A stretch of DNA of 5,189 nucleotides from Nitrososphaeria archaeon (GCA_021324715.1 JAJPIN010000262.1:1-5189), one strand, 5' to 3'. Shown: positions 1-4,705, counted from the stretch's first letter. Notes: generated by a model from the letters alone, not told the origin. Translations and numbers: made by a program.

Positions 1-60
1 AACCATATTTAACACAATTTTATAATACATAAACAGTACTCGATCCTAAAATAGTGAAAA

Positions 61-70
61 TTTTATTAAT
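61..70 (+). promoter_or_regulatory. Archaeal TATA-like box of the split-barrel gene
   Basis: The AT-rich box TTTATTAA (62-69) is centred about 26-27 bases before the A of the ATG at 92. That is the usual archaeal TATA-to-transcription-start distance, so the mRNA would be leaderless. A second candidate, around 18-26 (TTTATAATA), would give a leader of about 45 bases. No Shine-Dalgarno motif precedes the ATG, which favours the leaderless reading. Confidence 0.45.
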
Positions 71-91
71 TTTGCACAATTAATAGTACTA

Positions 92-526
92 ATGTCAGAA
101 ATGACTAAAGATGAAATCAAAAAATTTCTCTTGCAAGGAACTTTTACCGGTAAATTGGGCACCATTAACAAAGATGGGACACCGCATGTGGTTCCTATTT
201 GGTATACGGTAGACGAAGAGGATAAAATTATTTTTAATACCGGCGATAAATCAGTAAAAGCAAAAAACATTAGACGCGACAATCGTGTTCGTTTATGTAT
301 CGATGATCAGACTCCTCTTTTCTCATTTGTTACCATTGATGGCATCGTAGAATTAATTAGTAATGAACCAGGTGAAGTTTATAAATGGGCTAAAATTATT
401 GCCGCTAGGTATATGGGTAATGATAAGTCAGAAGTGTATGGCAGGAGAAATAGTGCAGAGGGAGAATTGCTGATAAAAATTAAACCCGTCAGAGTGATTG
501 GTCAAAAAAATATAGCAAGATGGTGA
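92..526 (+). CDS. PPOX/FDOR split-barrel flavin or F420-binding protein
   Basis: This 144-residue protein belongs to the pyridoxamine-5'-phosphate-oxidase-like split-barrel superfamily. It most resembles the small FDOR type, which uses F420 or FMN to reduce substrates in the cytoplasm. Visible family signatures are the strand pair around residues 20-40 (KLGTINKDGTPHVVPIW, where a DGxPH turn leads into a PxW strand), the turn before IIFNTGDKS at about 46-54, and the cofactor-binding SVKAKNIRRDNRV segment at 54-66. The rest is strands 79-89, a helix near 95-108 and a closing strand 125-138. The length is normal for a single-domain member, with no truncation. ATG at 92 is preferred because a TATA-like box lies 26-27 bases upstream; an ATG three codons later (101) is possible. 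Thaumarchaeota make F420, so F420 is a likely cofactor, but cofactor and substrate cannot be read from sequence. The gene stands alone and converges with the protease gene. Confidence 0.85.
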   Translation: MSEMTKDEIKKFLLQGTFTGKLGTINKDGTPHVVPIWYTVDEEDKIIFNTGDKSVKAKNIRRDNRVRLCIDDQTPLFSFVTIDGIVELISNEPGEVYKWAKIIAARYMGNDKSEVYGRRNSAEGELLIKIKPVRVIGQKNIARW

Positions 527-653
527 CCACTTTTCATAAACCACGCTTGAATATTTCTGCTCATTATATACTGGATTAAGTTTCTAAATGAACATGTCTA
601 CTTTTTCTGAACCCTATTGTAAGCGTGCAATTTATATCGATTCCAAAACTGAA
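527..653. other. Convergent spacer with weak terminator signals
   Basis: This 127-bp gap separates the converging split-barrel and protease genes. On the plus strand it has a T4 run just after the stop (about 531-534) and a T5 run at 602-606, either of which could end the first transcript. A 5-bp inverted repeat (GATTC 639-643, GAATC 651-655) with a 7-base loop overlaps the protease stop codon. There is no long T-tract on the minus strand. No ORF of note is present. Confidence 0.3.
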
Positions 654-2177
654 TCACCTATTACCTAGATTATAATTAAGTACATTTGAAGGTAAATTAC
701 CATCATTACCACTTGCAGCAACAGGACTTATGCCAATATTCTTGGCAAAACTAGATGCTGGAACGGAAGAAGAACGGCTTGCGAGGTACAATAATGGTTC
801 ATGATAAGTATCACGATCTCCCTTAAAGTAACCATGACCTTTACCATCACATATCGTCGATGTTGTGGAACCAAGATTCCTAAGGGCAGTTCTGACTTGT
901 GAGGGCGTTGCTCCAGGATGCTCTGACTTATATAATGCAGCTGCTCCGGTAACATGAGGAGTTGAGATGCTAGTACCGCTGAATGTAGTATAAGAACCCC
1001 CTTTTGCCGTCGTTTTGATGAGAACGCCTGGCGCAGCTAGATCAATTACTGAGCCATAATTACTAAAACTTGCTAAGGTATCGTCTTTACCAGCTGTTGT
1101 GGATATAGGGGAAACGCCACCACACTTTCCGTCAGTGTCAACAATTGCTGATACAGCTATTACTTCTGGGAAGCTTGCAGGAAATACAGATGCGGCGTTT
1201 ATACCTTCATTCCCAGCCGCGGCAGTATAAGTTACTCCAGCTGCTACAGATTTAATGATTGCACTATGGAGAGCTGAATTTTGGCCAACTGCACCAAAGC
1301 TCAAATTCACTACGTCTATTTCCTTAGCATGCTGGGTAACATAATCGATTCCTTTTATAATATCGGAACTAGATCCAATTCCATCTTTATTAAGAACCTT
1401 GATAGCCCATAATCTTGCGCCTGGCGCGATACCCACCACACCTTGAGAATTATCTTTTGCGGCTGCTATTCCAGCGACAGCAGTACCATGACCATTATCA
1501 TCGTTACCACTATTGGTACCTGAAACAAATGTTACTTGTTTGTATACATTAAGATCCGGATGACTCAAATCAATCCCAGTATCTAGGATACCAATGTCAA
1601 CATTTACAGTGCCGCTACCATCTCCCGATTTAGTTGAGCTCAGATCGCCATCAACTCTGTTAATACCTGTTGGTAAGCTCTGGGAGAACGCTTTTACCTT
1701 AACGTCAGGTTGTACATAATCTACTTCAGGATTTGCCATGATTGCCTCAAGCACCTTTTCATTAGGAACTTTAATTGTAAACCCGTGTAAAGCATGATCA
1801 TAAATATGTCCCAATGCAGCTCCTTCATTTTTGGCTTCACCAGCTAACGAGCTTACAGATGATAAGAAATTGTTATCCTTTAGTACTACGATGTAATCAT
1901 TTGGTATTTTTTCCCCAGTAGCCTCTCTTAATTTTTTTGCCAACCCCTGTAAATTGGTCTTGAGGTCATACTTTTTTTCTAATAGTGATGTCGTATAGAA
2001 AGGCTTTGCTTCGGCCTTAAACAAGAAATGTGGTGAGATTGGATTTAAAATGCAGCTAGAAAATAAGAGTAATATCAAAGCACTTGATGTAACTGTAATC
2101 GAGGAAGAGTTCCGATATTGAGATCCTAGTTTCTTAATAGTAGCTCTCTCATACCATATTTTACTCCAAAAAAACAT
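654..2177 (-). CDS. Secreted subtilisin-like serine protease (S8, with I9-type propeptide)
   Basis: A 507-residue secreted endopeptidase. The N-terminus has an unusually long basic n-region (residues 1-30), a hydrophobic core (about 31-48) and an AEA motif at 55-57, where signal peptidase I would cut. Residues about 92-165 match an inhibitor I9 propeptide, the intramolecular chaperone that is removed on activation. The catalytic domain follows (about 172-468): Asp199 in ILDTGID, His230 in NGHGTAVAG, oxyanion Asn323 in AAAGNEG and Ser403 in FSGTSISTPHVTG. All are present, so the enzyme should be active. Compared with subtilisin BPN', the stretch between the AVSA strand and ASFS is about 15 residues longer (347-368) and carries Cys352. 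Cys443 is the only other Cys after the signal region, so a disulfide is possible. A Ser/Asn/Gly-rich tail (469-507) has no recognised domain or membrane anchor. The ATG at 2177 has a TATA box at short-leader distance, and no other start codon precedes the signal core. The likely role is breakdown of extracellular proteins or envelope processing; specificity is unknown. Confidence 0.95.
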   Translation of the reverse strand: MFFWSKIWYERATIKKLGSQYRNSSSITVTSSALILLLFSSCILNPISPHFLFKAEAKPFYTTSLLEKKYDLKTNLQGLAKKLREATGEKIPNDYIVVLKDNNFLSSVSSLAGEAKNEGAALGHIYDHALHGFTIKVPNEKVLEAIMANPEVDYVQPDVKVKAFSQSLPTGINRVDGDLSSTKSGDGSGTVNVDIGILDTGIDLSHPDLNVYKQVTFVSGTNSGNDDNGHGTAVAGIAAAKDNSQGVVGIAPGARLWAIKVLNKDGIGSSSDIIKGIDYVTQHAKEIDVVNLSFGAVGQNSALHSAIIKSVAAGVTYTAAAGNEGINAASVFPASFPEVIAVSAIVDTDGKCGGVSPISTTAGKDDTLASFSNYGSVIDLAAPGVLIKTTAKGGSYTTFSGTSISTPHVTGAAALYKSEHPGATPSQVRTALRNLGSTTSTICDGKGHGYFKGDRDTYHEPLLYLASRSSSVPASSFAKNIGISPVAASGNDGNLPSNVLNYNLGNR

Positions 2178-2206
2178 GTCTTTAAGCAGGATCTTGAATC
2201 ATAATT

Positions 2207-2214
2207 TATTTAAA
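2207..2214 (-). promoter_or_regulatory. TATA box of the protease gene
   Basis: Read on the minus strand, TTTAAATA (2214 to 2207) matches the archaeal TATA consensus well and follows an A/C-rich BRE-like stretch (CCAAA). Transcription would start near 2184, giving a leader of about 7 bases before the ATG at 2177. No Shine-Dalgarno motif is present. Confidence 0.6.
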
Positions 2215-2222
2215 TTTGGAAA

Positions 2223-2276
2223 CATGGTTAACGACGTTTCTTCTAAACGATCTAAGTTAGTATTATTTCATGGTTA
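2223..2276. repeat. Pair of CATGGTTA direct repeats upstream of the protease promoter
   Basis: CATGGTTA occurs at 2223-2230 and again at 2269-2276, and each copy is followed by a similar ACGAC/GACGA stretch. The first copy lies just upstream of the protease TATA box. The arrangement could be a paired regulator-binding site, but two 8-bp copies could also be chance. Confidence 0.2.
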
Positions 2277-2425
2277 GACGAATATCTAGATTATCTCGAT
2301 CAGCGTGGTCGAAGCCTCTTGGTAAGAGAGTAAACTTTCATTGCGTGCACAATGCAAGTTGAATGAACAAGTCTTATATCCCATATTCGAAAGATTCTTC
2401 GCAATACGCTCAGTAGGGAATCAAT

Positions 2426-2450
2426 TTTCTATAAGAACAAAATTCATTAA
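2426..2450 (+). promoter_or_regulatory. Candidate TATA boxes of the four-helix membrane protein gene
   Basis: Two AT-rich boxes are possible. TTTTCTATAA (about 2425-2434) would start transcription near 2457. TTCATTAA (2443-2450) would start it near 2473, leaving a leader of about 5 bases before the ATG at 2478. The second resembles the TTTATTAA box of the first gene. Sequence alone does not decide between them. Confidence 0.3.
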
Positions 2451-2477
2451 TCAGATGATGATAACAGCACCTTTAGA

Positions 2478-3014
2478 ATGTTTAACATATGTTTAGCTGT
2501 CATCCTTCTTATTGTAATTGTTTTTTTGGGAGTATCCTATCAAAATACGCATGCATCACTGCAACTAAATCTGCAACTAAATCGGTTTCTAGTAAACAAA
2601 GTCGAACCGCTAAATAATAATGAAACTAGTAATGACACAGAAGTAGTAATTAAGGACTTGAAAAAATCATTGACTACACTGGCGGAGTCTGCTCCAAGGC
2701 AAGTTGTTTTATCAATTGTATCTTTTTTTGTAGCCATGGCCTTTACTATATTTGGGATACAATTAGCCTTTAGGCCCCAACAAACAGAAATTAAATATTT
2801 CACCGCGGCAATTTTGTCACTAGTAATTCCTGTAACAGTTTTACTAGTCGCGTTTGTAGGTAGTAATATCCTTGGATTCCAAACACTTGGCTTAATTTCA
2901 AAGAATGTTTGGCTATTTGCATCGCTGATGCTTCTAATTCCTATATTTACACTAATCATCCTTATCATTTTGCATCGAATAAGTAGGGAACGATCTGGAT
3001 CAGGTAAAGTGTAA
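2478..3014 (+). CDS. Four-helix membrane protein of unknown function
   Basis: I do not recognise this 178-residue protein. It shows four hydrophobic segments: about 4-20, 76-97, 107-130 and 144-166. The first could instead be a signal peptide cut after THA (24-26). The long polar stretch between helices 1 and 2 (about 21-75) carries two N-glycosylation sequons (Asn48-Glu-Thr, Asn52-Asp-Thr), and positive charges gather in the 97-107 loop and in the C-terminal tail (HRISRERSGSGK). This predicts loop 1 outside, loop 2 inside and the C-terminus in the cytoplasm. ATG at 2478 is the only ATG in the open frame upstream of the first helix; an in-frame stop lies at 2448-2450. A 175-residue antisense reading frame covers the same DNA, but its product has no protein-like organisation, whereas this strand gives clean membrane helices. 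No neighbour points to a function. Confidence 0.75.
   Translation: MFNICLAVILLIVIVFLGVSYQNTHASLQLNLQLNRFLVNKVEPLNNNETSNDTEVVIKDLKKSLTTLAESAPRQVVLSIVSFFVAMAFTIFGIQLAFRPQQTEIKYFTAAILSLVIPVTVLLVAFVGSNILGFQTLGLISKNVWLFASLMLLIPIFTLIILIILHRISRERSGSGKV
2559..2582 (+). repeat. Perfect 12-bp tandem duplication inside the membrane protein gene
   Basis: The unit CTGCAACTAAAT occurs twice in a row, in frame, encoding LQLN-LQLN (residues 28-35) just after the first hydrophobic segment. The copies are identical at every base, including third codon positions, which points to a recent replication-slippage event. Confidence 0.85.
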
Positions 3015-3405
3015 TTAATCTCCAATATTGTAATGTGAGCAACAATTAGATTAATTATGCCTTTCAAAAGGAAGATATTTGGTTCTCATTTTACTGTTAA
3101 TGTATTTTAGGTATGTAAAATGCTACAACTGAGATCGAAAGTAGAATCTCCTATCTTAATTTAATATTTTTATCATTTCAAAAGGATCAAGACGAGAACA
3201 TTTGAAAGTTTCCCCGTAAAAGGACCACATTCCAAATCTAATTGATCAATATCAAATGACCCTTGAATCAAACGTTATTTTTTCAGATTGATATAATCGA
3301 ATTCGGAGATGATATTAATTGAAAAGTCAATTTAATCTAATAATGTCTAGGACGGGTCTAGTTTGATTCCTTAAATAAGATACTAGGAATGGTCCATAGC
3401 GATAT
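3015..3405. other. Long AT-rich spacer without a convincing gene
   Basis: This gap follows the stop of the membrane protein and the stop of the 99-residue protein, so it is convergent. Plus-strand T5 (3167-3171) and T6 (3278-3283) tracts could act as terminators. On the minus strand, ATTCCT/AGGAAT (about 3366-3387) forms a 6-bp stem just beyond the end of the 99-residue protein gene. There is a 10-bp palindrome, ATTGATCAAT (3241-3250), and an 11-base direct repeat, TTTCAAAAGGA (3062-3072 and 3176-3186). Short reading frames exist, such as a 17-codon frame at 3057-3110 (+) and a 32-codon TTG frame at 3173-3271 (-). None is strong enough to call a gene. Confidence 0.4.
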
Positions 3406-3705
3406 TTACCTAATCTTTTCGAGCATAGCCTCGATTTTTTCTTCTAAGCTAAGGATCTTATTCAACATGGTCTTATTACGCTCTTCCAGATCTGCAATGT
3501 GGTTTAGAAGTTCATCCTGTTTCTCTGATGTTTTTTTCTGTCGATTATAGACCCACCATGTTATAATTGTCCCAATAACTATGCCTGCAACTAAACCCAC
3601 CCAGGTACTTCCAGCATTAGAGATATCCATATCCCTGGTACAGTCCCCACCGAATATGTCTCGCAGTTCATACATGCAGCCCCAAAAGGCAAGAATTTCA
3701 AACAT
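3406..3705 (-). CDS. Small single-helix membrane protein with a C-terminal coiled coil
   Basis: This 99-residue protein has three parts: a short N-terminal region (1-33) with two Cys residues (10, 22), one transmembrane helix (about 34-53, ending in Trp50-Trp51) and a charged C-terminal coiled coil (about 58-98). Positive residues after the helix (RQKK, 55-58) predict the coiled coil in the cytoplasm. Core positions follow a regular 4-3 spacing: Leu66, Ile70, Leu73, Asn77, Met80, Ile84, Leu87, Ile91, Met94, Ile98. The Asn sits at an a position. Proteins with a helix followed by WWxYNRQKK and a coiled coil are, from memory, common in ammonia-oxidising archaea, but I know no assigned function. 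ATG at 3705 fits a TATA box at short-leader spacing. Met11 and Met26 are alternative starts, and Met26 would keep the helix intact while losing both Cys. A membrane-tethered dimerisation scaffold is plausible, not shown. Confidence 0.75.
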   Translation of the reverse strand: MFEILAFWGCMYELRDIFGGDCTRDMDISNAGSTWVGLVAGIVIGTIITWWVYNRQKKTSEKQDELLNHIADLEERNKTMLNKILSLEEKIEAMLEKIR

Positions 3706-3733
3706 ACTAGCATTATTACGATAGCAGTTAGTG

Positions 3734-3741
3734 TTATAATT
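3734..3741 (-). promoter_or_regulatory. TATA-like box of the coiled-coil protein gene
   Basis: On the minus strand, AATTATAA (3741 to 3734) predicts transcription from about 3711, roughly 6 bases before the ATG at 3705. This supports the first Met over Met11 or Met26 as the start. Confidence 0.45.
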
Positions 3742-3944
3742 TGCGCATTTACGTATACCTAGACTTTAACGCAAATTGATAAAATTTCCCATTATTACTG
3801 GAAGGACACGCTCTCAATTATGATGAGCAAGTTGATTTTCATCTATCGATTTAAAAAGTGATATTTGCCACATCTAACTGATTTAGCCCCGCCAGATATA
3901 TTAGAGACTTGGAAGAGGCAAGATTACGAAAAGTGGAATCATAG

Positions 3945-4094
3945 TCAATTGGAATAAATTTCTCTTCCCATCAGCATCCTAATGAGTTTTCTAATGAGTA
4001 TGATGATGATTCGTTGTGTGGGGTCCATTGGAGTCCGTAGTATTTTTATAAAATCTTTAATTTGAAGATGACGGAACTTTGTTTCAATTAACAT
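3945..4094 (-). CDS. Possible 49-residue basic small protein
   Basis: An ATG at 4094 opens a 49-codon frame ending in TGA at 3945. The product is rich in Ile, Arg and Lys, starting MLIETKFRHLQIKDFIK and ending LMGREIYSN. Residues about 27-42 combine Ile/Leu with regularly spaced Arg/Lys and could form a basic amphipathic helix able to bind membrane or nucleic acid. A TATA-like box (TATAATATA, 4145 to 4137) would start transcription near 4115, about 21 bases before the ATG. The opposite strand reads a hydrophobic but less protein-like sequence in the mirrored frame. I do not recognise a family. The frame could be a real small gene, the relic of a longer one, or chance. Confidence 0.3.
   Translation of the reverse strand: MLIETKFRHLQIKDFIKILRTPMDPTQRIIIILIRKLIRMLMGREIYSN
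3979..4010. repeat. Short direct repeat plus TGA/ATG triplet run
   Basis: CTAATGAGT occurs at 3979-3987 and 3991-3999 (period 12), followed by TGATGATGAT (4001-4010). Within the possible minus-strand small ORF, the period of 12 is in frame and gives the repeated LIRK/LIRM peptide units. Confidence 0.6.
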
Positions 4095-4136
4095 CACACA
4101 GAAATTCAATCACGCCGCATTCTCCGATAGAGCCAT

Positions 4137-4145
4137 TATATTATA
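4137..4145 (-). promoter_or_regulatory. TATA-like box upstream of the possible small ORF
   Basis: On the minus strand, TATAATATA (4145 to 4137) sits about 47 bases before the ATG at 4094. This allows a transcript with a leader of about 21 bases. It is AT-rich sequence in an AT-rich spacer, so chance is a fair alternative. Confidence 0.25.
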
Positions 4146-4154
4146 CCACCTTAG

Positions 4155-4162
4155 ATATATTT
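4155..4162 (+). promoter_or_regulatory. TATA-like box of the 162-residue protein gene
   Basis: ATATATTT is centred about 36 bases before the ATG at 4195, predicting transcription from about 4185 and a leader of about 10 bases. No Shine-Dalgarno motif precedes the ATG. Confidence 0.45.
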
Positions 4163-4194
4163 TAGTTATTTTCAATAAATTTACTAGAATCTAG

Positions 4195-4683
4195 ATGTTT
4201 GGAAGTAAAAACAAGAAATCTAAATGGAAATTGGAATATGAAGATACGGTTTATAAGATTTATGATTGGAACAAAAATCTGGCAGCGTATTTTTTTCCAA
4301 ACTACAATTTGAGAGAGACCACAGAGAACGAAGATGAATTCATTGAAAATCTTAACCAATCACATCAAACTGTTAGAGGAGGGAATATTCTCTTTCCAAT
4401 GATTAAATTGAATCTACTTGATAAGCGAGAAGGTATAGGTTTGGATTATACTATTGCCGCACTGGAACAAAATCTACAACGAACAAAAGTATGGAGGGCG
4501 TGGTTACTACAAAATGGTAGAAAATTTGCGATAACTGGAAATGCGGTATTTACTTCGAGAGAGGACCGGGAAATGCTTTCAATCGCTCTTGTATTAGAGT
4601 TAAACATAACACTCGGTGAAAAAGAAACACTTGTTGCGTTAACCCCTTTATTGGATGAACTGCATGAATCTGCCCTATTGTAG
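4195..4683 (+). CDS. Soluble protein of unknown function
   Basis: I do not recognise this 162-residue protein. It has no signal peptide, no membrane helix and no Cys, so it is probably cytoplasmic. The N-terminus is strongly basic (SKNKKSKWK, residues 4-12) and is followed by an aromatic-rich stretch (14-38) and an acidic segment (41-52). The C-terminal half looks alternately helical (83-106, with TKVWRAWLLQNGRK at 97-110) and strand-like (110-118, 128-139), ending in a likely helix (148-162). The ATG at 4195 has a TATA-like box at short-leader distance. Codon use is AT-rich like its neighbours. Its frame is fully open over 162 codons, while the overlapping minus-strand frame at 4162-4359 has no protein character. 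It converges with the CBS gene across 22 bp and shares no promoter with any neighbour, so context gives no function. Confidence 0.75.
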   Translation: MFGSKNKKSKWKLEYEDTVYKIYDWNKNLAAYFFPNYNLRETTENEDEFIENLNQSHQTVRGGNILFPMIKLNLLDKREGIGLDYTIAALEQNLQRTKVWRAWLLQNGRKFAITGNAVFTSREDREMLSIALVLELNITLGEKETLVALTPLLDELHESALL

Positions 4684-4702
4684 AAAAAAATTGTTTTTGC
4701 TT
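4684..4702. terminator. Shared bidirectional terminator between convergent genes
   Basis: The 22-bp gap between the two stop codons holds A7 (4684-4690) followed by TTG and T5 (4694-4698). On the plus strand, TTGTTTTTGCTT follows the 162-residue gene. On the minus strand, the A7 reads as T7 just downstream of the CBS gene stop. Archaeal polymerase stops at oligo-T, and the complementary A and T runs could also pair, so one short element can serve both genes. Confidence 0.6.
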
Positions 4703-4705
4703 ATG

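Larger units (their letters stand above)
2178..2477. other. Divergent promoter spacer with a cluster of inverted repeats
   Basis: This 300-bp spacer lies between the protease (-) and the four-helix membrane protein (+). It holds the protease TATA box and candidate boxes for the plus-strand gene. Between them, three short hairpins sit in 58 bp: CGATC/GGTCG (2297-2311, one G-U pair), CTCTT/AAGAG (2316-2328) and CATTG/CAATG (2339-2354). A longer-range GATTC/GAATC pair (2393-2397, 2418-2422) follows. Positions 2300-2330 look more GC-rich than their surroundings. I found no tRNA-like T-arm and no ORF of interest. Confidence 0.4.
3706..4194. other. 489-bp divergent spacer with possible small ORFs
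   Basis: This is the largest gap, between the coiled-coil protein (-) and the unrecognised 162-residue gene (+). It carries promoters at both ends and a possible 49-residue minus-strand ORF (3945-4094). A plus-strand TTG frame (3862-3957, 31 codons) has protein-like composition (LTDLAPPDILETWKRQDYEK) but no good promoter. Short repeats occur at 3979-4010. No tRNA-like fold, transposase or attachment site was found. Confidence 0.4.

Noticed and set aside
46..282. A 78-codon minus-strand frame opposite the split-barrel gene
   Set aside because: It is antisense to a clearly recognisable split-barrel protein and has no protein-like features of its own.
2297..2354. tRNA-like element in the divergent spacer
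   Set aside because: GGTCGAAGCC recalls a T-arm loop, but no 5-bp T-stem closes around it on either strand and no acceptor stem is present.
2455..2496. A 13-codon upstream ORF (ATG at 2455) overlapping the start of the membrane protein
   Set aside because: Both candidate promoters would place the transcript start at or after this ATG, and the peptide has no notable features.
2540..3067. A 175-codon minus-strand reading frame opposite the four-helix membrane protein
   Set aside because: Its product has no coherent domain, hydrophobic pattern or recognisable motif, while the plus strand gives regular membrane helices with fitting charge distribution. It is best read as a shadow frame.
3062..3186. 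TTTCAAAAGGA repeated at 3062-3072 and 3176-3186, as possible element ends
   Set aside because: The copies are 11 bases of low-complexity sequence with no extension on either side, no inverted partner and no transposase between them.
3241..3294. Palindrome ATTGATCAAT and the ATATCAA/TTGATAT inverted pair as a mobile-element end or operator
   Set aside because: The arms are short (5 and 7 bp) and AT-rich, there is no target duplication, and no gene start is close enough to make an operator likely.
3820..3881. Possible C/D box RNA: ATGATGA (3820-3826), GTGATAT (3858-3864) and CTGA (3878-3881)
   Set aside because: The size and order resemble an archaeal C/D guide, but no proper D' box is visible, the C' box is degenerate, and no terminal stem joins the ends. 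Such short motifs are common by chance in AT-rich DNA.
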